Below the pieces are notes generated by a model. It made no database searches and was not told the DNA's origin. It worked only from the letters and a program-made list of their open reading frames with translations. 64,000 nt of DNA, taken from a bacterium D16-34 (GTDB lineage: Bacteria > Actinomycetota > Coriobacteriia > Coriobacteriales > Eggerthellaceae). Position 1 is the first letter of the stretch. Every line of letters begins with the position of its first letter. Of this stretch, positions 54,590 through 63,155 are shown piece by piece. Location of the stretch: assembly GCA_003612515.1 (NCBI GenBank), contig RAZB01000001.1:124001-188000 (forward strand), in the 5' to 3' direction. The position numbers and the translations under genes are program-made.

Positions 54590-55708
54590 TTAGTCACGCT
54601 TGCGACGAGCACGAAATGCAGCCATCGGCTCAATTCGCACGCCACACTTATTGGCGCTTACGGCAAGATTGCCCTGGATATTTGTCACATATCCGCTGTT
54701 CACCTGCATATTTTGCCATGCTCCAAGCACGCCTTCAACCGATGCGGTCTCCACACGGGTCTCACCGGGAAGCATCGCTTGCAAAATGCGCACGATCAAA
54801 CGACGCAAAAGCGGCACCGGAGTTTCGCCCAAGCTTACCGCAAGCACACATCCTCCGGCCTGATCTGCCTCATCAATCCAATCAACAGCGCGCTCAGATA
54901 AATCATCGACCATAGATTCTAGCATGTCATCTTCGTCAGCTATCAGATTCATTGTGCGCACGAGCGTTTCGGTGAGCTGGGGATTTCGCTCTTTTGCCCG
55001 GGGAACAATTTCATGGCGAACATAGGAGCGAAACCGATCAGTGTGCGCGTTGGTGGCATCTTCTCGCCATAAACAATTGTGCTCGTCTCGCGCACACACT
55101 TCGTCATGTGCTGCTCGAAGCTCTAAGTAGGCACGCAGCTGCTCTCGACTCATGTCCAAAAGTGGGCGAACCACCGGACCGTTTTGGTACAACATAGAGC
55201 GAAAACCGCCCGGACCTGTACCCACAATTGAGCGCATATAAAAGTTTTCGATACGATCGTCTGCCGTATGAGCTGTTACGATTTTTCCTGATGAAACAGG
55301 ATATGCCTCGTGCATGCACATACTAGCCAGCGCCTCGTTCGCGGCAAGATAGCGCTCTCGCCTGGCCACTGCCTCAATGTTTTCGCCACTGCGCTGCGCT
55401 TCGCCTAAGATGTCAATCTCGCACAAAAACAAAGGGATATCTAAAAGGCGCGCCAGCTCTGCCACAAACTGCGCGTCTTTGTCTGCGTCTTCGCCGCGAA
55501 GTTGGTGGTTGACGTGCAGCATCGCAAGCGGACCGGTCATACCCTCATCTCGAAGGTCGGCCATCAGATAAGCAAGCGCAGTAGAATCCGATCCACCTGA
55601 AACCATCAACAAACACGGCGTTTCTGAATCAAGCAATGTGTGTGTTGCTATGGTCTGTTGTGCTTGTTCTGCTATATGCTGGATGTCGTATTGAGGCGCA
55701 TGACTCAT
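54590..55708 (-). CDS. tilS: tRNA(Ile)-lysidine synthase
   Basis: TilS changes C34 of the CAU-anticodon tRNA-Ile to lysidine. The N-type ATP pyrophosphatase loop SGGSDSTALAYLMADL and the block HVNHQLRGEDADKDAQFVAELA are clear, and the 372-aa length fits the shorter TilS form. The ATG overlaps the rlmD stop by 4 bp, so the two are coupled. The gene is essential in most bacteria. Confidence 0.94.
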   Translation of the reverse strand: MSHAPQYDIQHIAEQAQQTIATHTLLDSETPCLLMVSGGSDSTALAYLMADLRDEGMTGPLAMLHVNHQLRGEDADKDAQFVAELARLLDIPLFLCEIDILGEAQRSGENIEAVARRERYLAANEALASMCMHEAYPVSSGKIVTAHTADDRIENFYMRSIVGTGPGGFRSMLYQNGPVVRPLLDMSREQLRAYLELRAAHDEVCARDEHNCLWREDATNAHTDRFRSYVRHEIVPRAKERNPQLTETLVRTMNLIADEDDMLESMVDDLSERAVDWIDEADQAGGCVLAVSLGETPVPLLRRLIVRILQAMLPGETRVETASVEGVLGAWQNMQVNSGYVTNIQGNLAVSANKCGVRIEPMAAFRARRKRD

Positions 55709-57105
55709 ACGCTTTTCCCTCCTGTATGAACGTTAGCGCTAACGTCGCGCAGCTCAGATGACTGCGAAGCGTGCGCGGCTGGCACTTTTGTGATAAGTGC
55801 AATAGTCTCAATGTGTTCAGTATGCGGAAACATATCTACCGGCACCACGCGCTCAAGCTGATACCCCTGACGAATAAGATAGGCAATGTCGCGTTTTTGG
55901 GTAGTGGGATTGCACGAGATATAAACCACGCGCTCGGGAGCCAAACGTGCCACCGAATCCAAAAACTCCTCGGTAGATCCAGCGCGCGGCGGATCCATTA
56001 ACACCACGTCAACATGCTCCTGGCGCTCTGCCATTTCGCACAAAAACTCAGTGGCGTCTCTCGCGAAAAATCGCGCATTCTCGATGCCATTGTGGCGTGC
56101 ATTTTCTTTTGCATCGCGAATAGCAGATCGAACCGAGTCTACACCTATCACGCGGTGGGCTCCCATGCGAGCTGCCACCAAACCGATAGTCCCAGTTCCG
56201 CAATAGGCATCCAGCACCACGCACGCATCATCAAGGGCGGCAAGTTCGAGCGCTGTTTTGTAAAGCACTTCAGTTTGGACAGCGTTGACCTGGTAAAACG
56301 ACTGCGAAGAAATCCTAAAACTCAAACCGCACAGCTTATCTAAGATAAACCCCGATCCGTAAAGCACGCGCTCTTTTTCGCCCAAAACCACGTTAGTCTG
56401 ACGCTCGTTGATGTTTTGAACGATAGTCGTTATAAAAGGACAGCGCTTGACCAATTCGCGACAAAACGCCTTAGATCCTACAAGCGTTTGAGCATTTGTC
56501 ACAATCGTAACTAAGACCTCACCAGAGGTATGCCCAACGCGCACAATCACATGGCGAATAAGCCCGCTACCAGTGTTTTCGTTATAAGGCTCATACCCAA
56601 ACGATGCCATCAAGTCCTTGATGGCACAAATAACCTGCTTTGCTTGTTCGTTTTCTATCAAGCATTGATCAGTTGGTATTATCTCATGGGTTCCTTGCGC
56701 ATACATGCCGCACAAAACCTCATGCGTCAGCGCATTTTTCTTGCCCTTTTGCTTAGCAGATGAAGTTCGCTTGGAAGCCGAAGTTCGCGTGGCATTTTGC
56801 GAAGATGCCTGCTTGGAATAAAGGCGCCTACCTGGAGCAAAGGGTGATGTGACCTTGTTGCGATAGTGAAAAGGATCGGCCATTCCTACGACCGCATCCA
56901 CGCACGTTGCGTCCAATATATCTGCATAAAGCTCTTGGATGGTCGCACGCTTGCTTGCCAGCTGTTCTTGATAGGGCACGTCAATTTGCTGACACCCGCC
57001 ACACAGATGAGCAACCGGACAGCGCGACGAAGGGCAAGGCGCAACCTTTATGCCCGGCTTTACAGATTTTTGTTTACGTTTGTCTGATTGCTTGCGATTT
57101 GCCAT
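55705..57105 (-). CDS. 23S rRNA (uracil-5-)-methyltransferase, RlmD/RumA family
   Basis: The 466-aa TrmA-family enzyme has an N-terminal 4Fe-4S site (CPSSRCPVAHLCGGCQ), an inserted Ser/Lys-rich region (residues 95-120), the SAM-binding block VVLDAYCGTGTIGLVAARMG, DPPRAGSTEEFL, and the catalytic Cys in YISCNPTTQKRD. Its target could be U1939 or U747 of 23S rRNA or U54 of tRNA. The TRAM domain usual in RlmD appears missing or very short. It is the first gene of the tilS unit. Confidence 0.9.
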   Translation of the reverse strand: MANRKQSDKRKQKSVKPGIKVAPCPSSRCPVAHLCGGCQQIDVPYQEQLASKRATIQELYADILDATCVDAVVGMADPFHYRNKVTSPFAPGRRLYSKQASSQNATRTSASKRTSSAKQKGKKNALTHEVLCGMYAQGTHEIIPTDQCLIENEQAKQVICAIKDLMASFGYEPYNENTGSGLIRHVIVRVGHTSGEVLVTIVTNAQTLVGSKAFCRELVKRCPFITTIVQNINERQTNVVLGEKERVLYGSGFILDKLCGLSFRISSQSFYQVNAVQTEVLYKTALELAALDDACVVLDAYCGTGTIGLVAARMGAHRVIGVDSVRSAIRDAKENARHNGIENARFFARDATEFLCEMAERQEHVDVVLMDPPRAGSTEEFLDSVARLAPERVVYISCNPTTQKRDIAYLIRQGYQLERVVPVDMFPHTEHIETIALITKVPAAHASQSSELRDVSANVHTGGKSV

Positions 57106-57135
57106 AAAAACTCGTTCATTCAGCCTGTTTCAAGA

Positions 57136-57151
57136 GTACACTATAGTATAC
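57136..57151. promoter_or_regulatory. Palindrome in the divergent rlmD/dimethylargininase promoter region
   Basis: GTACACTATAGTATAC is a 16-bp near-perfect palindrome with one asymmetric pair, 47 bp before the plus-strand ATG at 57198 and 31 bp before the minus-strand start at 57105. The TATAGT core also resembles a -10 box. It could be an operator for either gene. Confidence 0.4.
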
Positions 57152-57197
57152 GCGACACGGTGTTGAGACAGACCGTGCAAAACCGATAGGAGATTTC

Positions 57198-57974
57198 ATG
57201 ACTAAGTTCTCAAACGTCATTGTTCGTCGACCGGGCAAATCGCTCTGCGATGGCATCACCAGTGCTCCTGAACTAGGACAGCCAATTTATGAGCGTGCAA
57301 TTGAAGAGCATGATGACTACATTGAGGCACTCAAGAAGTGCGGCGTCGAAGTGACCGTTCTGCCCGCCTTAGAGCAATACCCCGATTCGTGCTTCGTTGA
57401 GGATCCGGCAGTCATTACGCGCATGGGCGCGATCATCACCAACCCGGGTGCTTCAACTCGCAATGGCGAAAAAGACGAAATCGAGCCGACTATTCGCCAG
57501 TTCTTTGACGACGAACATGTCAAGCACATCGAAGCTCCGGGCACCCTTGATGGTGGCGACGTCATGATGGTAGGCGACCACTTCTATGTTGGCCGTTCTG
57601 CACGCACCAATGAAGAGGGCATTCGTCAGTTTATTGAGATCCTTGAAGGCTGGGGTCTTGAAGGTTCTGAAGTTCCGCTCGAAGAGGTGCTGCATCTCAA
57701 GACCGGCGTGAACTATATTGAAGATAACAACATGTTGGTGTCTGGCGAATTTATCGAAAAGCCTGACTTTGCCCAGTACAACAAAGTAATTGTGCCCGAA
57801 GACGAAGCTTATGGCGCAAACTGCATTTGGGTAAACGGAACCGTGATTGTTCCCGAAGGATATCCAACCGTGCTGAAAGCCATTCAGGATTTAGGCTATG
57901 AGACGCTTGTTGTTGATACGTCAGAATATCGCAAGGTTGATGGTGGCCTGAGCTGCTTGAGCCTGCGCTTTTAG
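57198..57974 (+). CDS. Dimethylargininase/amidinotransferase-family hydrolase
   Basis: The 258-aa protein has the guanidine-modifying fold. Visible active-site segments are CFVEDPAV (Glu/Asp), GTLDGGDVMMVG with the conserved Asp-Gly-Gly, and the C-terminal nucleophile Cys in GLSCLSLRF, as in dimethylarginine dimethylaminohydrolase. The central catalytic His should lie in the TGVNYIEDNN region, but I do not see it clearly. The enzyme releases citrulline from methylarginines, or acts on another guanidine. It is a single gene with its own terminator; ATG preceded by AGGAGA. Confidence 0.85.
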   Translation: MTKFSNVIVRRPGKSLCDGITSAPELGQPIYERAIEEHDDYIEALKKCGVEVTVLPALEQYPDSCFVEDPAVITRMGAIITNPGASTRNGEKDEIEPTIRQFFDDEHVKHIEAPGTLDGGDVMMVGDHFYVGRSARTNEEGIRQFIEILEGWGLEGSEVPLEEVLHLKTGVNYIEDNNMLVSGEFIEKPDFAQYNKVIVPEDEAYGANCIWVNGTVIVPEGYPTVLKAIQDLGYETLVVDTSEYRKVDGGLSCLSLRF

Positions 57975-58064
57975 GCCAATTTGCTAGCAAAGGTGCGCCG
58001 GCCGTCTGACGGCTGCGTCTTTGTAGCCTGACAGCGCGCTACAGCAACTGTGCACTTACAAATT

Positions 58065-58098
58065 GACCAGGTTTACGTATGTGACCTGGTCTTTTTTT
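58065..58098 (+). terminator. Rho-independent terminator
   Basis: A perfect 8-bp stem GACCAGGT / ACCTGGTC with an 11-nt loop is followed by seven T residues. It ends the dimethylargininase transcript, 90 bp after the stop. Confidence 0.92.
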
Positions 58099-58358
58099 AT
58101 TGCTTGCTTCTCTTGAGAAAGGGTGATGTATATAAGAGATGGCAAACCTCACTCAAATAACAATTACTGTTATCAAATTGGTAACAGAACAATATCAGCC
58201 ACCCTACTAAAACACGTTAGAGCGAATTAATCTCATCGATTTGCGTATAGTAGTTATAGCGAATTGGTTAGTAATGTAGTTATGCAAAAGTTGCAAAGCA
58301 ACAAAGCATTGGGGTAACCAAATTAACCAAGAAGCCATCTCAAGAAAGGAGTATTCCC
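58099..58358. other. AT-rich intergenic region
   Basis: This 260-bp stretch is markedly AT-rich and holds no reading frame I can support. It contains GTTATCAAATTGGTAAC-like dyad sequence near 58169-58186 and several TTAGT/GTTAGT repeats near 58262-58280. It probably carries the promoter of the 58359 gene. Confidence 0.5.
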
Positions 58359-58736
58359 ATGCGTTTCATACTTCGTTGGTTGGTCACAGCTATTGCAGTG
58401 GGAGTTGCTGTATGGCTTGTTCCGGGTATCGAGGTAATTGGTGGTTCGCAAGCTTGGGTTGGCATCGTAGTATTTGGTTTGTTCTTGTCGCTGATCAACA
58501 TCAGCATCAAGCCTATAATGCAACTACTGAGCTTACCGATTTCAGTGCTAACGTTGGGTATTTTTTACCTGGTAGTCAATACGCTTTTGCTCTATATAGC
58601 AGCATGGTTGGCAAACGGGATTTTCCAAGTTGGCTTCATTATTGATTCGTTCGGAAGCGCGTTTGTGGCCTCCATCGTAATCAGTATTATTTCTTCGCTG
58701 GTCAATGCCATTCTTGGCACCAGCGCTGAAGCATAA
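58359..58736 (+). CDS. Holin-4/YvlD-like small membrane protein
   Basis: The 125-aa protein has four hydrophobic helices and the family core SLINISIKPIMQLLSLPISVLTLGIFYLVVNTLLLYIAAWL. Members are called phage holin family 4 or YvlD, but most are chromosomal envelope-stress proteins and not lysis holins. The ATG has AAGGAG 7 nt upstream. No phage gene adjoins it. Confidence 0.88.
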   Translation: MRFILRWLVTAIAVGVAVWLVPGIEVIGGSQAWVGIVVFGLFLSLINISIKPIMQLLSLPISVLTLGIFYLVVNTLLLYIAAWLANGIFQVGFIIDSFGSAFVASIVISIISSLVNAILGTSAEA

Positions 58737-58853
58737 ACCGCACCTTCACACAAGAGCATACCCGCCAAGCACCCCCTTAGGTGTAACCCCCTCTCCTTCT
58801 TCTCCCTTTCTCCTTCTCCTCTCTTCTTGGTGGGTTTGCTCTTCTACATAAAA

Positions 58854-58888
58854 AGAGACGTGCACCCCCACCGCACGTCTCTTTTTTG
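58854..58888. terminator. Bidirectional Rho-independent terminator
   Basis: A perfect 10-bp stem AGAGACGTGC / GCACGTCTCT is followed by TTTTTG on the plus strand and by TTTTATG on the minus strand. It lies between convergent genes and can serve both. Confidence 0.9.
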
Positions 58889-58955
58889 TCCTATAAGCCT
58901 AAAGCCGCAGCCGAGAAACCCATGGTGCGCAGCCGAGAAGCCGCGCTTTCGCACC

Positions 58956-60140
58956 CTATAAGGCTAACCGGTAAATGTTTGCCGCGTCCTCCATGGTGAG
59001 TTTTTTGAAGCTACCAAAAGGCTCGCCTTTGTTAATCTTGAGTGTTGGCAACATAAAATCAATGGCATCTTCAATGGTGTCTTCGGAAATCCCCAGTTCG
59101 CCAAGGGTTGTCGGCATGCCAAGTGAAGCGAAGAACGCACGCGTCTCGTCAATAGCTGAAAGCGCATCAGCCTCAACATCACCCGTCGGGCGCAAGCCAA
59201 AGACCTCACGACCATAGAAGGCGAACCTGTCAGGATTTTCGCTATACACATATTCCATCCACGCCGGGAACATCACCGCAAGACCCGCTCCGTGCGTGAT
59301 TTCAGTGTCGTATGCCGACAATTCGTGCTCCATACCATGCGTTGCCCAGTCCTCATGACGGCCAACGCCCGCGTAGCCCTGATGGCAGAGCATGCCTGCC
59401 CACATGATATTTGCGCGAGCATCGTAGTTATCCGGCTCAGCCAATACGCGAGGAGCCTCAGCGCGTACCGTGTTCATGATGGAAAGACACAAATTGTCCG
59501 TCACCGGTACCGATCCTACATCGTCAAAGAATCGCTCAAGCAAATGGCAAAACATATCCGTAATGCCTGCAGCTGTTTGAAACGGCGGCAACGTAAAGGT
59601 TAATTCCGGGTTCATAAATGCAATCTTGGGGCGCTGCCCGTTATTGGCATAGCCAGTTTTCATGCCCAGTTCATCGTTGGAAATAACCGCGTTTTTGGAG
59701 GCTTCTGACCCTGCCGCAGGTATGGTGAGCACAACCGCAATCGGCAAGATATCAGTGCGCGGTTCTTTGCTCTCATAAATCTCCCAAACATCACCTTCAT
59801 AGCGAGCACCGACCGCAATTGCTTTCGCCGAATCAATTACCGAGCCGCCGCCAATGGCGCACACCCAATCAACACCGTGTTCCTTGCACAGAGCCACACC
59901 TTCGCGCACCAGTCTGATCTCTGGATTTGGCCGAACACCACCAAGCTCTACCCACGCAATTCCCGCGGACTCAAGCGAGGCCTTAATACGATCAAGCAGA
60001 CCGCTTTCCTTGGCGCTTTTGCCACCATAATGCAGCAACACTTTTTGGGCGCCACGTTCAGCAAGTTTCTCGCCGGTTTTGCACTCTGCTTCTTTTCCAA
60101 AGACAAAGTAAGTTGGCGAGACAAATTCAAAGTTTTCCAT
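58956..60140 (-). CDS. Iron-containing alcohol dehydrogenase
   Basis: The 394-aa group III dehydrogenase starts at the ATG at 60140 (GGAG 5 nt upstream). It has the NAD(P) site GGGSVIDSAKAIAVGA and metal ligands in AGITDMFCHLLERFF and the His-rich HGMEHELSAYDTEITHGAGLAVMFPAWM. It resembles NADPH-dependent butanol dehydrogenases. It likely reduces an aldehyde during fermentation. The 3' side carries two imperfect copies of GCAGCCGAGAA near 58906 and 58930. Confidence 0.93.
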   Translation of the reverse strand: MENFEFVSPTYFVFGKEAECKTGEKLAERGAQKVLLHYGGKSAKESGLLDRIKASLESAGIAWVELGGVRPNPEIRLVREGVALCKEHGVDWVCAIGGGSVIDSAKAIAVGARYEGDVWEIYESKEPRTDILPIAVVLTIPAAGSEASKNAVISNDELGMKTGYANNGQRPKIAFMNPELTFTLPPFQTAAGITDMFCHLLERFFDDVGSVPVTDNLCLSIMNTVRAEAPRVLAEPDNYDARANIMWAGMLCHQGYAGVGRHEDWATHGMEHELSAYDTEITHGAGLAVMFPAWMEYVYSENPDRFAFYGREVFGLRPTGDVEADALSAIDETRAFFASLGMPTTLGELGISEDTIEDAIDFMLPTLKINKGEPFGSFKKLTMEDAANIYRLAL

Positions 60141-60283
60141 GATCACTCCAGTTCATAAGGGTCGACACCACAAACGAGCTCGCAGAGAGGGCAACCCTAT
60201 GACCGCCTTCAGCGTCTGTGCCGACCACACAAGCTGCAAAGTAGTATAGCGCACACCCGCGCGATATTTGCTAAGCTATCGTT

Positions 60284-60835
60284 ATGGACAAACGCTCGCC
60301 AACATATAAACCTCAACAGCCCTATCAAGCGCGCTATGCAAAGCATTTCGCAACATGGCGTGCATTTTTTGATAAACACGCTTTCGCACTTGCGCTTCTT
60401 CGCGGGAGCAATAAAGCTCTCACCTGGGTGTTTTATGTTGCGTATGCCTTATTGCTTATTTGGGCGTTTTCGTGCTCTTTAGCTGCTTTGGCAATCTTTA
60501 TGCTTGCGCCGGCTTTAGGCTTTGTGCTTATGAGCTGGTTTCGTTCGCGCTTCAACGCTCCCCGCCCGGCAACCGCATGCGGTATTTCGCCTTTAGTAGA
60601 GCGAGATGGCGAAGGCAAATCTTTTCCAAGTCGCCACATGTTTTCTGCTGCAGCCATTGCCACTCTCTGGTTTGCATATATGCCCCTTGCGGCTTGCTTG
60701 CTATGGCTTTGCGCGTTTTGCCTTGGGTTTTGTCGAATTGTTGGCGGCCTGCATTTCGCTCGCGATGTCGTTGCAGGCGCTTTTTTCGGATTGCTCTGCG
60801 GGCTTGTCAGCTATGCGCTTTTCGCGTTTTGCTAG
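60284..60835 (+). CDS. PAP2-family phosphatase
   Basis: The 183-aa membrane protein has about five helices and the three-part PAP2 signature: RSRFNAPRP, PSRHMFS (PSRH where most have PSGH), and CRIVGGLHFARDV with the catalytic His. Substrates may be undecaprenyl pyrophosphate or phosphatidate. No ribosome-binding site is seen before the ATG, so a leaderless transcript is possible. It overlaps the end of the convergent ZIP gene by 4 bp. Confidence 0.87.
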   Translation: MDKRSPTYKPQQPYQARYAKHFATWRAFFDKHAFALALLRGSNKALTWVFYVAYALLLIWAFSCSLAALAIFMLAPALGFVLMSWFRSRFNAPRPATACGISPLVERDGEGKSFPSRHMFSAAAIATLWFAYMPLAACLLWLCAFCLGFCRIVGGLHFARDVVAGAFFGLLCGLVSYALFAFC

Positions 60836-61626
60836 CCAAGCGCCACATCCAAGATCATCATCACTAAAAAGCCTGCCATCACACCAAGTGTTCCCGCATT
60901 AGAGTGTTCGCCCAAATGTGCTTCGGGGATGAGCTCTTCAACCACCACATACATCATGGCTCCAGCAGAAAATGCGAGCATCCACGGCATGTAAGGCGTA
61001 ATCACGCTCGCGAAGAGCACCACCAAGACACCAAACACCGGCTCAGCCAAGCCAGAAAGCGCTCCCATGCCAAAAGCTTTTATCGGCTTCATTCCCTCCT
61101 GCATAAGCGGCAACGACACCGCCGCTCCTTCTGGGATGTTCTGAATACCAATGCCCAAAGCAAGAGCTGTTGCCATACCAAACATTACCGGATCGCCTTC
61201 GCCTTGAAATGCTATGGCGAACAAAAGACCCACACTCATACCCTCAGGAATGTTATGAAGCGTCACAGCAGTAAAGAGCAACGTTGGGCGATCCCACTTA
61301 CTAGGCAAGCCCTCAGGGGTATCTTCTTCAGGATGCATGTGAGGTATAAGCTGATGCAGCACCAGCAAAAAGACCACACCCAATACAAAGCCGCCAGCAG
61401 CAGGAATCCAGCCAACCTGACCCGACTCCTCAGCGCGCTCTATTGCCGGAATCAACAATGACCACACTGAAGCAGCAATCATAACGCCCGCAGCAAATCC
61501 CATAAAGATACGCTGCAATAGACGCGAATTGCGCTTTTGAAACAAAAAGACCGAAGCGGCACCAATTGTGGTCATCAAGAAGGTGAATCCGCATCCAAAA
61601 GCTGCCCACATTAAAGCTGTTTGCAT
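60832..61626 (-). CDS. ZIP-family metal transporter
   Basis: The 264-aa protein starts at the ATG at 61626 (AAAGGGG 5 nt upstream) and has eight helices. The metal-binding helices carry TLHNIPEGMSVG and IQNIPEGAAVSLP, and a His-rich loop HQLIPHMHPEED lies between helices 3 and 4. It takes up Zn2+ or related divalent metals. A ferritin gene follows upstream at 62334, but both have their own signals. Confidence 0.92.
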   Translation of the reverse strand: MQTALMWAAFGCGFTFLMTTIGAASVFLFQKRNSRLLQRIFMGFAAGVMIAASVWSLLIPAIERAEESGQVGWIPAAGGFVLGVVFLLVLHQLIPHMHPEEDTPEGLPSKWDRPTLLFTAVTLHNIPEGMSVGLLFAIAFQGEGDPVMFGMATALALGIGIQNIPEGAAVSLPLMQEGMKPIKAFGMGALSGLAEPVFGVLVVLFASVITPYMPWMLAFSAGAMMYVVVEELIPEAHLGEHSNAGTLGVMAGFLVMMILDVALG

Positions 61627-61810
61627 GCTTACCCCTTTCATCAATCAACCGAACACGCGCTTATTCATGCCCTCGCTTTGCGACACACCGTGCGATATCT
61701 CTTTGGCTACCTGAGTGATTTTCGCAGAAATCACCGCCGTAGAGCATTTGGACTCGATATTTGTTCACGACCTGGCAATTCCAGCCACATTATTCCAGAC
61801 ACAAAAAGGA

Positions 61811-61863
61811 AGCCTCTAGGACAAGGGGTGCTATAGGACAAAAAGTGTTATAAGACAAAAAAC
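61811..61863. repeat. Degenerate 17/18-nt tandem repeat
   Basis: Three units, AGCCTCTAGGACAAGGGG, TGCTATAGGACAAAAAG and TGTTATAAGACAAAAAAC, lie directly beside a hairpin. The TAGGACAA core resembles the 14935-15023 repeat. Confidence 0.7.
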
Positions 61864-61886
61864 GGAGCCAAGATAGCTTGGCTCCG
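61863..61886 (-). terminator. Rho-independent terminator of an unassigned minus-strand transcript
   Basis: The 10-bp stem CGGAGCCAAG / CTTGGCTCCG with a 4-nt loop is followed on the minus strand by TTTTTTGTCTTAT. The ferritin gene has its own terminator at 62274-62299, so this one must end a transcript arising within 61890-62270. Confidence 0.82.
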
Positions 61887-61929
61887 CGAAAGGAATACCG
61901 ACAGTATCCTTTGATGTTTTCTATAACCA

Positions 61930-62049
61930 TCAGCCTATGCTTTGAATGTTCGCAAAAGAAAAAGGAGACTGTATAAACTTGGCGAAGATAGTCAAAATCT
62001 CTTGCGTTTTATTCAACTGTCGGACATCGCGAATTGTAACGAGTTTCAT
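61930..62049 (-). CDS. Putative 39-aa small protein or truncated gene start
   Basis: A frame MKLVTIRDVRQLNKTQEILT followed by IFAKFIQSPFSFANIQSIG ends 44 bp before a terminator. GGGTGG lies 9 nt before the ATG. The first 25 residues look like the start of AarF/UbiB-type kinases, so this could be a remnant of such a gene rather than a working peptide. The case rests on length, ribosome-site-like sequence and the otherwise unexplained terminator. Confidence 0.35.
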   Translation of the reverse strand: MKLVTIRDVRQLNKTQEILTIFAKFIQSPFSFANIQSIG

Positions 62050-62270
62050 CAACTTTGACCACCCTTTTACGAGCTTTTGTGCAGGTGATCAATGAAGATT
62101 TACCGCTATGTAATCGTCAAGTTACCTATCTGATAAATATTTTGATAATTCGTAACATTGCGAAAAATAGCCAATTATATGCAGTTTTGCATTAATTGAA
62201 TTCTTTTGGCTACTCCCGGCGGCGTTGTGAGAAAGACGCAAAGCAGCTATTCGTGGTGAAAATATGAAAA
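62050..62270. other. AT-rich intergenic region without recognised gene
   Basis: Between the putative small frame and the ferritin terminator lies AT-rich DNA with no supported reading frame. On the minus strand it would hold the promoter of the transcript that ends at 61863. Confidence 0.4.
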
Positions 62271-62273
62271 AGG

Positions 62274-62299
62274 CACCGCTTGGGATAAGCGGCGCCTTC
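62274..62299 (-). terminator. Rho-independent terminator of ferritin
   Basis: The stem GGCGCCGCTT / AAGCGGTGCC (one G-T pair) is followed on the minus strand by TTTTTCATATT, 35 bp after the ferritin stop. Confidence 0.88.
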
Positions 62300-62333
62300 G
62301 AAGGAGTAAACGGATTAGAGATTTCGCTAAAAA

Positions 62334-62849
62334 CTACTTGCCAGCGAGCGGGCTTGGGGTGCTATATACGCGCGACAAGTTCTCCTGATCGAGGTCATAC
62401 AGAGCTTTTGCGTCATCACCGAAGAGCTTCATGCGCGTTACCATCGTCTCGGCATTGTCTTCTTCTTCCTGCTGCTCAGCAATAAACCAGTCCAAAAACT
62501 TCATAGTGCGATAGTCTTTCGCATCAACAGCAGCCGCATAAATTGCATCAATCAAGCTCGTAACATACTTCTCATGTTCAAGAGCCGCCTCAAGCGGGGC
62601 CAAGAAGTTATCGAATACCTTGTCAGGCTGATCGATTGCTAATAGTTTTACGTTGCAGCCGTTTTCATGCAGGTAATTACGGAAAATCAGTGCGTGATCC
62701 ATTTCTTCTTTTGCTTGGATCTCATACCAGTTAGCAAAACCCTTAAGCCCTGCTTCCTCATAAAAATCAGCGAAAGACAAATACAGATACGAAGAGTACA
62801 TTTCCTTGTTAATCTGGTCATTTAAAAGATCGTACACCCGTGCATCCAT
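62334..62849 (-). CDS. Ferritin
   Basis: The 171-aa non-heme ferritin starts at the ATG at 62849 with TAAGGAGG 6 nt upstream. Ferroxidase residues are visible: Glu in INKEMYSSYLYLS, Glu-x-x-His in AKEEMDHALIFRNYL, and Glu in IAEQQEEEDNAETMV. It stores iron as ferric oxide and limits Fenton chemistry. A single-gene unit with its own terminator; a CTATATCAATTTGATAGTAA-like dyad at about 62871-62890 may be a regulator site in its promoter. Confidence 0.94.
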   Translation of the reverse strand: MDARVYDLLNDQINKEMYSSYLYLSFADFYEEAGLKGFANWYEIQAKEEMDHALIFRNYLHENGCNVKLLAIDQPDKVFDNFLAPLEAALEHEKYVTSLIDAIYAAAVDAKDYRTMKFLDWFIAEQQEEEDNAETMVTRMKLFGDDAKALYDLDQENLSRVYSTPSPLAGK

Positions 62850-63155
62850 GAGCAACCTCCTTAATTGAGTTACTATCAAATTGATATAGGGTTATCATAA
62901 CGCGCCTGCGATAATCTGATGATCTTACTGGTTTATCTTGCGTCAAATAAGCACACGTTTGAAACGAATTTGAAAACAACGGTGGCACGCCCATTGAGCG
63001 TGCCACTCAACTCGTCTGAGCGCCAAAAGTTGCGCACCGGTTATCGAAAACCGTAGCAGCGCAAAGACCATAAGCTTGTTTTGTCGCTGCCCTGTTTTTG
63101 TGTGTGCAACAATAAGCACTACAACACATGACACGTAAATGTAAGGAGCTTTCTT
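62850..63155. other. Divergent intergenic region with a hairpin
   Basis: This 306-bp region separates ferritin from the aldolase-like gene. It holds TTACTATCAAATTGATATAG near 62870 (dyad ATCAAATTGAT, a possible operator for ferritin) and a hairpin GTGGCACGC / GCGTGCCAC near 62982-63004 with weak T-rich sequence on the minus side. I see no gene in it. Confidence 0.5.

Noticed and set aside
58359-58736. Prophage signature from the holin-like protein
   Set aside because: The family name is misleading; these are common chromosomal membrane proteins, and no lysin, capsid, integrase or other phage gene is nearby.
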